Assembly: GCA_964251965.1 (NCBI GenBank)
Contig: CAXULQ010000005.1
Location: forward strand, 62,001-126,000
From: Mucilaginibacter_A sp964251965
Lineage (GTDB): Bacteria; Bacteroidota; Bacteroidia; Sphingobacteriales; Sphingobacteriaceae
Length of the DNA stretch: 64,000 bases
Reading direction: 5' to 3'
The number at the start of each line of letters is the position of its first letter. Positions within the stretch are counted from its first letter, which is position 1. Both the position numbers and the translations under genes were made by a program. The notes under the pieces are model-generated. The model made no database searches. It saw nothing but the letters and a program-made list of their open reading frames with translations, and was not told where the DNA came from. Shown piece after piece: positions 45,601 to 54,327 of this stretch.

Positions 45601-47718
45601 TTGAAGGCTGATTTAAAAGTTGCATTAATAGGGAACCCAAATACCGGCAAATCCACGCTTTTTAATGTTTTAACCGGCCTTAACCAAAAAGTAGGCAACT
45701 TCCCCGGTGTTACGGTTGATAAAAAAACCGGTTTTTCTTTGTTAAACGATGGCCGCCGCGCCCAAATCATCGATCTTCCCGGAACTTACAGTTTATATCC
45801 GAAAAGTAAAGACGAGTCTATCGTTTTTTCTGTTCTGGCCGATCATTTCAACCCGCACTATCCTGATCTGGTGATCGTTATCCTTGATGCTTCTAATTTA
45901 AAACGGAACCTGTTGCTTTACACGCAGGTTGCCGATTTAAAAATCCCGGTTATTTTGGCTTTGAACATGATGGATTTGGCCTCTAAATCCGGCTTAAACA
46001 TCAACATTAATTTGCTTTCAAAAAAATTAGGGGTTCCCGTTGTGCCGATTTCTGCCCGCAAAGCCGAAGGAATTGATGTGCTAAAAGAAGCAATCGGTTA
46101 TGCCAATAAATTTGCTTTGCAGGAAGATACGATTGATGTGGAACAATTAGCGCCGGAACTGATCAGCAGCATCCGCGAAGAAATCAACGTAGAAAATAAT
46201 TATTACGCTTTGCAACTGGCGCACCAGCACGAATATTTGCCGTTTTTATCGCCGCAGCAAAACGACCGGATTGAAACTTTGGAGGAGGAGCACAGCTTTC
46301 ATTCGCAAAAATCTCAGGCTACAGAAACCATTGCGCGTTATAATTTTATAAACGATGTGCTTTTTGATGTGGTTACCCGAAAAGATCATTTTGCGGAAGA
46401 AGAAAGTTACAGCAACAAAATCGACCGGGTTCTCACCCACAAAATCTTCGGTTTCGTTATTTTCTTCGCCGTCCTGATGTTCATCTTTCAGGCAATTTTC
46501 TCCTGGTCGGCTTACCCGATGACGCTGGTTGAAAATCTGTTTACCTGGTTAACTTCCACACTTCACGGCATACTTCCGGCCGGCCCGCTAACCAGTTTAT
46601 TGTTGGATGGTGTAATTGCCGGGTTAAGCGGCGTGCTGGTTTTTATCCCGCAGATCGCTATTTTGTTTGCTTTTATTTCGATTTTGGAAGATACCGGTTA
46701 CATGTCCCGCATTACGTTTATGATGGACCGCATTATGCGTAAAGTCGGTTTAAACGGAAAATCGGTTGTGCCGCTGATTGGCGGTTTTGCCTGCGCCGTG
46801 CCTTCCATCATGAGCACACGCACCATCGAAAACTGGAAAGACCGCATGATCACCATCATGGTTACGCCGCTGATTACCTGTTCTGCACGTTTGCCGGTTT
46901 ACACTTTGCTCATTTCGCTCGTTGTTCCTAATCGAAACATTTGGTGGCTTTTTAATTTACAAGGTTTGGCCATGATGGCGATGTACTTGTTCAGCGTAGT
47001 TTCCGCAGTGGTGGTTGCGTTTGTTTTTAAGCTGATTTTAAAAAGCCGCGAACGTGGTTATTTCATCATGGAACTGCCCGTTTACCGGATGCCGCGCTGG
47101 AAAAACGTAGGTTTAACGATGTACGAACGGTCAAAAACTTTTGTGATCCAGGCGGGGAAAGTTATCATTGCCGTTTCAATAATTTTATGGGTAATGGAAT
47201 CGTACGGGCCGGGAAAACGGATGGAACAGATCGAGCAGAAATACAGCAATGCTTCTTTTACGGCACAAAAATCAGCAACGGAATTAGAACGTTTAAAAGC
47301 TACCGAAAAAAAAGAAAATTCCTACGCAGGTATTTTAGGCCACGTGATCGAGCCGGCAATCCGCCCTTTAGGTTTTGATTGGAAAATTGGCATCGCCTTG
47401 ATAACTTCCATTGCTGCACGCGAGGTTTTTGTGGGAACGATGGCCACCATTTACAGTGTTGACGGCAATGCCGATAAACTGGATTCGGTTTTAGACAAGA
47501 TGAAACACGCTAAAAATCCTGAAACCGGTTTGCCGGTTTTTACCTTCGCCGTCGCCATGTCGCTCATGATGTTTTACGCCTTTGCCATGCAATGCGCCAG
47601 CACGGTTGCCGTGGTTTATCGGGAAACCAAAGAGTGGAAATGGCCGGTTATTCAGTTTGCTTACATGACGGTTTTGGCTTATGCCGCAAGTTTTATAACT
47701 TTCCACTTGTTAAAATAA
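45601..47718 (+). CDS. feoB: ferrous iron transporter FeoB
   Basis: FeoB is the inner-membrane Fe(II) permease with a cytosolic G domain. The 705-residue product has G1 as GNPNTGKST (11-19), G3 as DLPGTYSLYP and G4 as ALNMMDL, then a helical insertion domain and the membrane core with Gate motifs (PLIGGFACAVPSIMSTRTIE and TPLITCSARLPVY). The only sensible start is TTG 45601, since the next in-frame Met would lose G1. Confidence 0.95.
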   Translation: MKADLKVALIGNPNTGKSTLFNVLTGLNQKVGNFPGVTVDKKTGFSLLNDGRRAQIIDLPGTYSLYPKSKDESIVFSVLADHFNPHYPDLVIVILDASNLKRNLLLYTQVADLKIPVILALNMMDLASKSGLNININLLSKKLGVPVVPISARKAEGIDVLKEAIGYANKFALQEDTIDVEQLAPELISSIREEINVENNYYALQLAHQHEYLPFLSPQQNDRIETLEEEHSFHSQKSQATETIARYNFINDVLFDVVTRKDHFAEEESYSNKIDRVLTHKIFGFVIFFAVLMFIFQAIFSWSAYPMTLVENLFTWLTSTLHGILPAGPLTSLLLDGVIAGLSGVLVFIPQIAILFAFISILEDTGYMSRITFMMDRIMRKVGLNGKSVVPLIGGFACAVPSIMSTRTIENWKDRMITIMVTPLITCSARLPVYTLLISLVVPNRNIWWLFNLQGLAMMAMYLFSVVSAVVVAFVFKLILKSRERGYFIMELPVYRMPRWKNVGLTMYERSKTFVIQAGKVIIAVSIILWVMESYGPGKRMEQIEQKYSNASFTAQKSATELERLKATEKKENSYAGILGHVIEPAIRPLGFDWKIGIALITSIAAREVFVGTMATIYSVDGNADKLDSVLDKMKHAKNPETGLPVFTFAVAMSLMMFYAFAMQCASTVAVVYRETKEWKWPVIQFAYMTVLAYAASFITFHLLK

Positions 47719-47733
47719 GCTTTAAATTGCCGC

Positions 47734-48348
47734 GTGGATAAAAAGGAAATCCTGAAGAATTACATGCCCGAAGCAGCCGCTTCGGTGATTGCCAAATGGA
47801 TAGATTATTTTCAGTGCGAATTTAAAGTTTCCCGCAACCGCGGAACCAAATTTGGCGATTACCGCTCGCCTTTTGGCGGAAAAGGGCACCGCATTTCTGT
47901 TAATTTCGACCTCAATTCTTACGCTTTCCTGGTAACTACGGTGCACGAATTTGCGCATTTATATACTTGGAACCAGCATCAGCATAAAGCAAAACCACAC
48001 GGTGCCGAATGGAAAACCAACTTTAAAAGAATGATGAAACCATTTTTTGAGCTGGGGATTTTTCCTGCAGATGTAAACCTTGCCATCCGTAATTATCTGG
48101 ATAATCCCGCAGCTTCCAGCTGTTCTGATCTCACTTTGTTTCGCGCCCTTAAAAAATATGACGTAAAAGAAGCATCTGTTATTTCCGTAGAAAAAATCCC
48201 GGCAAACGGTTTGTTTAGATGGAAAGACGGACGCGTTTTCCGCAGAGAAGAACGTTTGCGAAAGCGTTATCGCTGTGTAGAAGTGAGCACGAATCGGGTT
48301 TATTTGTTTAATCCTGTTGCAGAAGTAGAACTACTGGATAATTACTAA
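47734..48348 (+). CDS. SprT-like zinc metallopeptidase domain protein
   Basis: This 204-residue protein has the zinc site His71-Glu72-x2-His75 in TTVHEFAHLYTW. A third ligand is likely His80s in QHQHKAKPHGAEWK, as in the SprT family. SprT-domain proteases include Spartan, which cuts DNA-protein crosslinks; bacterial members are mostly unstudied. The C-terminal half has a possible degenerate zinc ribbon. The start is GTG 47734, 15 bases after feoB. The coding sequence contains GTAAAAGAAGCATC (VKEAS), a match to the dispersed motif. Confidence 0.85.
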   Translation: MDKKEILKNYMPEAAASVIAKWIDYFQCEFKVSRNRGTKFGDYRSPFGGKGHRISVNFDLNSYAFLVTTVHEFAHLYTWNQHQHKAKPHGAEWKTNFKRMMKPFFELGIFPADVNLAIRNYLDNPAASSCSDLTLFRALKKYDVKEASVISVEKIPANGLFRWKDGRVFRREERLRKRYRCVEVSTNRVYLFNPVAEVELLDNY

Positions 48349-48368
48349 TTAAAAACAACATATTTTTA

Positions 48369-48397
48369 TTGTTTTTCAATAAATAAAATTATATTTG
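48369..48397 (+). promoter_or_regulatory. promoter of the DUF2975/Xre pair
   Basis: ATTG at 48368-48371 and TATATTTG at 48390-48397 are separated by 18 bases, a good match to the Bacteroidota -33/-7 pattern (TTTG, about 19 bases, TAnnTTTG). The ATG at 48416 follows 18 bases later. Confidence 0.6.
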
Positions 48398-48415
48398 TCA
48401 TCTAAATAAATCAAT

Positions 48416-49006
48416 ATGACAAGTAATAGTATTAATAATTGGCTAAAAGCTGTAAAAGTAGTTTTGTGGATATCCTTGATTGGATTCGGATTAACACTAA
48501 TCAACACAACAGGACTAATTCTCACTTCAAGTGATATGTTTGCCACTGTCAAATTAAAGAAATCGGAAACAATTATTCTTGACAATGGACAGCTAAAAGC
48601 AAATGGAGGTATATTTTCCTTCAAATCTACAAATGTTATCGACCGGCTGATATTTAAACATGTATATGGTTATCATGACTTTATACAGTCATTATTCACA
48701 TTTATAACTTGTTTTATTCTTTTACTAACAGTAAATAAAGTTGATTCAAGTAGTCCGTTTAATTTGATTATAGCAAAAAGAATTTGCTTGATTGGTGTAA
48801 TATATATTTTATATGGTTTAATAAGTATTGGTGCGGGGTTTTATATAGTATCAAGAATAGAAGCTATAACTAATCAATTGACGGGTAATTATTCTAATTT
48901 CAGAGACGATTTATCTAACATTAAAGTTGGCATTTTTATATTGATTTTTTCATTGATCTATAGAGTTGGTGTAACTTTCCAGGAAGAAAATCGATTAACT
49001 GTTTAA
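48416..49006 (+). CDS. DUF2975-type four-helix membrane protein
   Basis: This 196-residue protein has four hydrophobic helices: about 10-30, 75-98, 110-135 and 165-185 (VGIFILIFSLIYRVGVTFQEENRLTV). The layout and the C-terminal FQEENRLTV agree with DUF2975 proteins, which are typically encoded with a small Cro-like regulator. It is AT-rich compared with its neighbours. The regulator gene starts two bases after its stop. A sensing role with that regulator is inference from the conserved pairing. Confidence 0.75.
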   Translation: MTSNSINNWLKAVKVVLWISLIGFGLTLINTTGLILTSSDMFATVKLKKSETIILDNGQLKANGGIFSFKSTNVIDRLIFKHVYGYHDFIQSLFTFITCFILLLTVNKVDSSSPFNLIIAKRICLIGVIYILYGLISIGAGFYIVSRIEAITNQLTGNYSNFRDDLSNIKVGIFILIFSLIYRVGVTFQEENRLTV

Positions 49007-49008
49007 CA

Positions 49009-49215
49009 ATGCCAATTATTATAAATTTAGATGTAATGATGGCAAAGCGTAAGATATCGCTTAATGAATTACAGCAAAAGGTAGGCATCACTTTAGCTAA
49101 CTTATCTATTTTGAAAACTGGAAAAGCTAAGGCGGTTCGTTTTGAAACTTTAGAATCTATCTGTAAAGCTTTGGATTGTCAGCCCGGAGATATTTTGGAG
49201 TATCGTAAACTTTAA
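49009..49215 (+). CDS. Cro/C1-type (YozG-like) transcriptional regulator
   Basis: This 68-residue protein is little more than a helix-turn-helix: VMMAKRKISLNELQQKVGIT then LANLSILKTGKAKAVRFETL and ALDCQPGDILEYRKL. It matches the small Xre proteins partnered with DUF2975 membrane proteins. Gene spacing of two bases implies coupled translation. It probably autoregulates the pair. Confidence 0.88.
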   Translation: MPIIINLDVMMAKRKISLNELQQKVGITLANLSILKTGKAKAVRFETLESICKALDCQPGDILEYRKL

Positions 49216-49220
49216 CTTTC

Positions 49221-49766
49221 TTACATATCCAGCAAACTCAAATCAAATTTCGGCGGAATGATATAACGCAGCTGCACCAAACCACTGGAGTAAGATTTAT
49301 GGTTGATCAGCATTAAATCAATTTTATTTTCAGAGGCTGAAAAGAGGGTTTTTCCTCCGCCCAAAATTAAGGGATGTACAGAAACCAAAAACTCATCCAC
49401 TAAATTTTCTGCCATAAAAGAAGCAACCAAATCTGCACCGCCAAACAGCCAAATGTTCCGGCCTTCCTGTTCCCGAAATTGCTGAACAAAAGCTACAAAA
49501 TCAGCTTTGCGGATGATGTTAACAGCCAAATGCTCATCCTGCAAAAGTGTATCCGAAAAAACGTAAATAGCATGATTTTCAAAAAAACCAAGTCCTGTTT
49601 GTGCAATCAGCTCGTAACTTTTTCTGCCCATAAACAAAGCATCGGTATCTTCGGAAAACTCGGTTAAACCGTAATCCTGGTCGTTTAAACACCAGTCAAT
49701 TTCGCCGTTTAGCCCTTCAATAAAACCATCTAAAGTTGTGGCAATGTTTAATGTGATTTTGCGCAT
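49221..49766 (-). CDS. dihydrofolate reductase-like (RibD C-terminal domain) protein
   Basis: This 181-residue protein is of the RibD_C/YyaP group. The N-terminus MRKITLNIATTLDGFIEGLN, the middle GRKSYE and the nucleotide-binding IWLFGGADLVASF followed by LVDEFLVSVHPLILGGG are characteristic. These proteins have the DHFR fold and probably use NADPH, but substrates are unknown. It is not true FolA. The gap after its start (49767-49848) holds inverted TAGTTAATAG/CTATTGACTA-type spacer repeats. Confidence 0.88.
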   Translation of the reverse strand: MRKITLNIATTLDGFIEGLNGEIDWCLNDQDYGLTEFSEDTDALFMGRKSYELIAQTGLGFFENHAIYVFSDTLLQDEHLAVNIIRKADFVAFVQQFREQEGRNIWLFGGADLVASFMAENLVDEFLVSVHPLILGGGKTLFSASENKIDLMLINHKSYSSGLVQLRYIIPPKFDLSLLDM

Positions 49767-49775
49767 AGATTTTTT

Positions 49776-49848
49776 GTTGATAGATTATAGTTAATAGTTT
49801 ATAGAAGCGGCTATGAACTATTGACTATCAGCCATAAACCATTGACCA
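49776..49848. repeat. AT-rich palindromic spacer
   Basis: Imperfect inverted and direct repeats: TTGATAGATTATAGTTAATAG against CTATGAACTATTGACTATCA, with CCATTGACCATCAGC following. It separates two minus-strand genes. The look is of a simple spacer repeat; no protein or RNA function is evident. Confidence 0.4.
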
Positions 49849-51231
49849 TCAGCTTTCTTCGTTCTTCTCTTTCCATTGCTGACTGAATGATTTCGGGGCA
49901 ACTTCAGGCATCTCCCTAAAATGTCCCCAAGTATTTTTAAAAAGAAATTTTAGCAGGAAATTTTTACTTTTTCCGCCCAAATAGTCGGTCAGCTTGCGGC
50001 TTAGCATTCCTTTTTTCCACAAAGCCCAGCCCCATTTTTCTTTTATCGGGTTGAGGTTTTCTTTTACAAAATCGCGTCGGTTTAACAGCAATAATTTGTG
50101 CAGATCAATTTTTACCGGACAAACTTCCGAGCATTTTCCGCATAAACTGGAAGCATAGCTCAAATGCTTAAACTCTTCCATGCCTTTTAAATGCGGCGTA
50201 ATGATGGAACCGATCGGGCCGCTGTAAGTGGTTTCGTAAGTGTGGCCGCCAATGTTTTTATAAACTGGACAAGCGTTTAAACAAGCGCCGCAACGAATGC
50301 AATACAAAGCCTGCCGCTGGTCTTTTTGTGCCAGTAAATTCGTGCGGCCATTATCCAGCAAAACCACATACATTTCTTCCGGGCCGTCGGTTTCGTTTGC
50401 TTGCCGCGGTCCGCTTAAAATGGTGTTGTAAACCGTTAAATTTTGTCCGGTTCCGTGTGTGGAAAGCAACGGCCAGAACAAATCCAGGTCGGCAATCGAA
50501 GGGATCATTTTCTCAATCCCAACAATGGCGATATGGATTTTAGGGAAAGTAGTGCAAAGCCGCGTATTGCCTTCATTTTCGGTAACGGCGATACTGCCCG
50601 AATCGGCAATTAAAAAGTTGGCTCCGGAAATGCCAACATCAGCGTGCACATATTTTGCACGAAGCAGTTCGCGCGCTTTCATGGTCAACTGTTCCGGCGT
50701 GGCATCTATCGGCGTACCAAAATGTTTATTAAACAATCCGGCAATATCTTCTTTGGATAAGTGCATGGCCGGCGTAACAATATGATACGGTTTCTGGCCG
50801 AGCAGCTGCACAATGTATTCGCCCAGATCGGTTTCCAGGCTTTCGATGTTGTTTTGAGTGAGGAATTCATTGAGGTGAATTTCTTCCGTAACCATCGATT
50901 TGGATTTGACTACTGTTTTTGCACCTGCTTTTTCAATAATATTCAGGATTTCTTTTTGCGCTTCTTCCGCATCGTTTGCCCAGATCACTTTGCCGCCGCG
51001 CCGCTGAAAATTAGCTTCAAACTCAGGCAAAAGTTTGTCTAAGTTTTCCATCACTTTCCATTTGATTACATGGGCTTTGCGCTTGGCATTTTCGAGGTTG
51101 GTTAAACGGTTAATTCCGCGGGCAACAGCAACATCATATTTACCAATATTATGGTTGATGATGCTGCGGTGTTTTAGGTCGAAAGCTTTAACTTCAGCAC
51201 TCGCAATAAAATCTTCGGCAGTTTTGGTCAT
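49849..51231 (-). CDS. lutB: LutB/LldF-like iron-sulfur lactate utilisation protein
   Basis: LutB is the iron-sulfur electron-transfer subunit of the LutABC L-lactate dehydrogenase. The 460-residue product has an N-terminal LUD domain (SKSMVTEEIHLNEFL and GISGANFLIADSGSIAVTEN). Two 4Fe-4S binding sites follow (CIRCGACLNACPVYK and CGKCSEVCPVKID). lutA and lutC are not adjacent here; they may be elsewhere. The symbol is by family resemblance. Confidence 0.85.
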   Translation of the reverse strand: MTKTAEDFIASAEVKAFDLKHRSIINHNIGKYDVAVARGINRLTNLENAKRKAHVIKWKVMENLDKLLPEFEANFQRRGGKVIWANDAEEAQKEILNIIEKAGAKTVVKSKSMVTEEIHLNEFLTQNNIESLETDLGEYIVQLLGQKPYHIVTPAMHLSKEDIAGLFNKHFGTPIDATPEQLTMKARELLRAKYVHADVGISGANFLIADSGSIAVTENEGNTRLCTTFPKIHIAIVGIEKMIPSIADLDLFWPLLSTHGTGQNLTVYNTILSGPRQANETDGPEEMYVVLLDNGRTNLLAQKDQRQALYCIRCGACLNACPVYKNIGGHTYETTYSGPIGSIITPHLKGMEEFKHLSYASSLCGKCSEVCPVKIDLHKLLLLNRRDFVKENLNPIKEKWGWALWKKGMLSRKLTDYLGGKSKNFLLKFLFKNTWGHFREMPEVAPKSFSQQWKEKNEES

Positions 51232-51293
51232 GCTGTAAAATTAGGGATTTAGCTTTTAACGCAAATACTACTGCTTCGTTATAAAGTTTGCTG

Positions 51294-51320
51294 ATTTTTA
51301 GGTGATAAAAACAGCATCGC
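51294..51320. repeat. single motif arm (ACAG variant) with extended AT flank
   Basis: GGTGATAAAAACAGCATC ends a 25-base stretch (51294-51318) that is identical to the reverse complement of 711-735, about 50 kb away. It lies between the M28 peptidase stop and the lutB start on the minus strand. Confidence 0.75.
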
Positions 51321-51324
51321 TATT

Positions 51325-52902
51325 TTACTGTCCGTTTGGCTTATCCGTTTTAACATCTACAACAGGCCGTTCATCGCGGTTAGCTAAATTCCAGCCTGTA
51401 TAAAATACTAATTGCGCCCGTTTCACCAGCATCGGGAAATTGATTTTGCTTACTTCATCGCCCGGGCGATGATAATCCGGGTTTTCGCCATCAAAATAAA
51501 AAATAATTGGCACGCCGTGTTTTGCAAAATTGTAATGGTCTGAACGGTAGTAAAAACGGTTCGGATCATTCGGATCATCGTATTTATAATCCAAATCCAG
51601 TTTTGTGTAAGTTGAATTTACTTCCTCGGTAACTTTACGCAAAGTGGTGCTTAACATGGCAGAACCAATCACATAAAGGTAATTTGATGAATCAGCTTTG
51701 CCAATGTAATCATAACCAGTGCGGCCGATCATATCAATATTTAAATCAGTTATAGTTTTCTCCAACGGAAAAACCGGATGATCAGTATAATATTCTGATC
51801 CCAGCAAACCTTTTTCTTCGCCCACATTTCCTAAAAACAAAATACTGCGGCGTGGACCGTGGCCTTCTTTTTTTGCTTGTGTAAACGCACGTGCAATCTC
51901 TAAGATTCCGGTTGTACCCGAGCCATCATCATCTGCACCGTTGTTTACTTTATCTGTTCCGGTTGTTGTTAAGCCGATATGATCGTAATGTGCAGAAAAT
52001 ACCAGGATTTCGTCTTTTAATTTTGGGTCTGAGCCTGGCAAAAAGCCAACCACATCAACTGCTTTTGCCGGTTTGCTTTCTGAATGATAACTTAATACGA
52101 AATCTGCTTTTAAAATTTTTGCTGGTACGTTTCCTGCTGCAGATGCTTCTTTTAGTACATCAAATGTTTGGCCTGAAGCTTTTACCAATTGATCTGCAAC
52201 AGCTAAATCAACATTTATAACAGGGGCTTGTTGCTGTGTAGGAGCTGCATTTTCTTTTTTGAGTGCGATACTGCTGCCTGTAAAGCTCGAACCGGAACGT
52301 TTAAGCACATCGGTAATTCCGGCGTTAGCAGCCAAAATAACAGCTGGATATTTACTTTGCAGTTCTCTTACAATTTTAGATCTGGCTGCACTTATGCGAT
52401 AACTGGTGTTGGTAGTTGTGCCGGTTCCGGGTTTATCTTCGTTTATCCAGACTAAAATTTTGCCCGTTATGTCGGCAGTTCCGATTTCTTCCGGAGTTCC
52501 ATAACCAATAAAAACTACCTCGCTGGCTTTTGTATTTGTATTGGCAAAAGTTCCACGCATTAAAAAATCTTTACCGTTTTCGAAAGGCTGATTATTTACG
52601 CTGAAGGCAGTTACTTTTAAACTCTTTTCTTCCAACGGAACATCTAAAAAATAAGAACCATTAACCGGCCCTTGCAAGCCCAGTTTTTTAAATTCCCCTG
52701 CAATATAATTGGCGGCTTTTTCTGCACCGGGTTTTCCGGTTTCGCGGCCTTCAAAAGCATCGGAAGCAATGATGCTGAGGTGTTTTTTGGCATCATCAAC
52801 CGTAATGTAGCCAGCATATTTTTGCTGGATCGGATCAGGTTTTTGTGCCTGTGCAACACTTAAAACTGCAACCGGAAGTAAGTATAATAAAGTCTTTTTC
52901 AT
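51325..52902 (-). CDS. exported M28-family zinc aminopeptidase with PA-like domain
   Basis: This 525-residue protein has a signal peptide (1-19, ending AQA). An N-terminal part typical of M28 (ASDAFEGRETGKPGAEKAANYI) is followed by a PA-like insertion at about 100-260 and the di-zinc core: FSAHYDHIGL, NNGADDDGSGTTGILEIA, LGNVGEEKGLLGSEYY and IDMIGRTG. It should remove N-terminal amino acids from peptides in the periplasm or outside. The zinc ligands (His, Asp, Glu, Asp) are all present, so it looks active. Confidence 0.92.
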   Translation of the reverse strand: MKKTLLYLLPVAVLSVAQAQKPDPIQQKYAGYITVDDAKKHLSIIASDAFEGRETGKPGAEKAANYIAGEFKKLGLQGPVNGSYFLDVPLEEKSLKVTAFSVNNQPFENGKDFLMRGTFANTNTKASEVVFIGYGTPEEIGTADITGKILVWINEDKPGTGTTTNTSYRISAARSKIVRELQSKYPAVILAANAGITDVLKRSGSSFTGSSIALKKENAAPTQQQAPVINVDLAVADQLVKASGQTFDVLKEASAAGNVPAKILKADFVLSYHSESKPAKAVDVVGFLPGSDPKLKDEILVFSAHYDHIGLTTTGTDKVNNGADDDGSGTTGILEIARAFTQAKKEGHGPRRSILFLGNVGEEKGLLGSEYYTDHPVFPLEKTITDLNIDMIGRTGYDYIGKADSSNYLYVIGSAMLSTTLRKVTEEVNSTYTKLDLDYKYDDPNDPNRFYYRSDHYNFAKHGVPIIFYFDGENPDYHRPGDEVSKINFPMLVKRAQLVFYTGWNLANRDERPVVDVKTDKPNGQ

Positions 52903-52914
52903 TTTAAATTGATT

Positions 52915-53337
52915 TTAGCAAGAAATTTTGTTGACGCGGTTTGCATGCCGGCCGCCTTCAAATTCCGTATTTAAAAAAGTAGTGGTAATTTCCTGTGCTT
53001 CTTTTATCGATATAAATCTGGCAGGAAGGCAAAGTATGTTAGCGTTATTGTGTTTTCGGGCGAGTTCTGCCAGTTCTGTATTCCAGCAAATGGCAGCACG
53101 AATTCCCTGATGTTTATTTGCAGTGATTGCGATACCATTTCCGCTGCCACAAATCAAAATGCCTAAGTCGAATTCTTTATTTTCTACCGCAAAAGCAACC
53201 GGATGGGCAAAATCAGGATAATCAACAGAAGCGGTAGAATACGTGCCAAAGTCTTTTAGTTGATGTTCAGTTAAGAATGAACATAGCACATCTTTCAATT
53301 CAAATCCGGCATGGTCTGCACCGATTGCTATTTTCAT
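52915..53337 (-). CDS. rpiB: ribose 5-phosphate isomerase B
   Basis: RpiB interconverts ribose 5-phosphate and ribulose 5-phosphate in the pentose phosphate pathway. This 140-residue member has MKIAIGADHAGFELK, YPDFAHPVAFAVE, the active loop CGSGNGIAITANKHQGIRAA and LCLPARFIS. It starts at ATG 53337, immediately next to a motif arm, and lies 12 bases before the M28 start on the same strand. Confidence 0.95.
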   Translation of the reverse strand: MKIAIGADHAGFELKDVLCSFLTEHQLKDFGTYSTASVDYPDFAHPVAFAVENKEFDLGILICGSGNGIAITANKHQGIRAAICWNTELAELARKHNNANILCLPARFISIKEAQEITTTFLNTEFEGGRHANRVNKISC

Positions 53338-53355
53338 GGCATAAAAGAAGTATGG
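53338..53355. repeat. single motif arm between tatC and rpiB
   Basis: GGCATAAAAGAAGTATGG abuts the rpiB start codon (53335-53337) on its upstream side. A weaker second copy, TTATAAAATCAGC, follows at 53356-53368. Confidence 0.5.
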
Positions 53356-53381
53356 TTATAAAATCAGCTTGTCCGTAAAAT

Positions 53382-54254
53382 CTATGAGGTCATTAACTCG
53401 TCATGCTTTTTGTTACGTCTGCGCTCAACCGCTGCGGCTACAAAAATACTTGCTTCATACAATATAAACAGCGGAATACTTACTATGGTCATGGTTAACA
53501 TATCCGGGGTTGGAGTTACCACAGCCGCTATAATCAAAATAATTACGATTGCATAGCGACGGCTTTCGCGCATAAACTTTGGTGTCATGATACCGACTGT
53601 TGCTAATACATAGATCAACATTGGTAGTTCAAAGACCAATCCGGAGGCAATGGTTAAAGTAGCTACCGATGATATGTAAGAATCGATATCGAACAGATTT
53701 TGAATGCGAGAACTTACCGTGTACGTGGCAAGAAAATGTAAAGACATCGGTGTTATTACATAATAGCCAAATAAAACGCCTATAAAAAACAGTATGCTGG
53801 TGTAAAAAACAAAGCCGCTGGCAGCTTTACGTTCTTTTTCAAGTAAGGCAGGCCTAATAAAACGCCACACCTCCCATAATAAGTATGGAACGCCGAGGGT
53901 CAAGCCGATCATTAATGAAGAGTTAATCTGCAGCGTAAACTGACCCGCCATTTCTGTATTGATCAGGCTTATATGGAACTCGCTAAAGCAAAAATTGCGG
54001 CCAATAGCGTTCCCTACATTACATATGGTGCGATAAGTCCAAAAATTAGGTAAGCTTGGACCCATAATTACGGTATCAAATATCCAGTCGTAATAGGCAA
54101 AGACAAAGCCGGTAATTACGATTATGGCGATAGCTGATCTGATCAAATGCCCTCTTAAAGCATCCAAATGATCAAAAAAGGACATTTCGGATTCCAGGTT
54201 ATTGCCTTTTTCTTTTAGTGCTTTAAATATTTTATTGTCTTTAAGATCGCTCAT
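53382..54254 (-). CDS. tatC: Sec-independent protein translocase TatC
   Basis: TatC recognises twin-arginine signal peptides and assembles with TatA to export folded proteins. The 290-residue product has six transmembrane helices. Conserved features are MSFFDHLDALRGHLIRSAIA near residue 24, the motif VPYLLWEVWRFIRPALLEKER, FGYYVITPMSLHFL and SGLVFELPMLIY. The N-terminus is longer than in E. coli, as is common in Bacteroidota. It is not with the tatA pair at 29845-30435. Confidence 0.95.
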   Translation of the reverse strand: MSDLKDNKIFKALKEKGNNLESEMSFFDHLDALRGHLIRSAIAIIVITGFVFAYYDWIFDTVIMGPSLPNFWTYRTICNVGNAIGRNFCFSEFHISLINTEMAGQFTLQINSSLMIGLTLGVPYLLWEVWRFIRPALLEKERKAASGFVFYTSILFFIGVLFGYYVITPMSLHFLATYTVSSRIQNLFDIDSYISSVATLTIASGLVFELPMLIYVLATVGIMTPKFMRESRRYAIVIILIIAAVVTPTPDMLTMTIVSIPLFILYEASIFVAAAVERRRNKKHDELMTS

Positions 54255-54327
54255 GATGCAGTAGAAACAAAAATACCATTCTGCTGGGATTTAGAATGGT
54301 ACTTACGTTTAAATATATAATCGGTTT

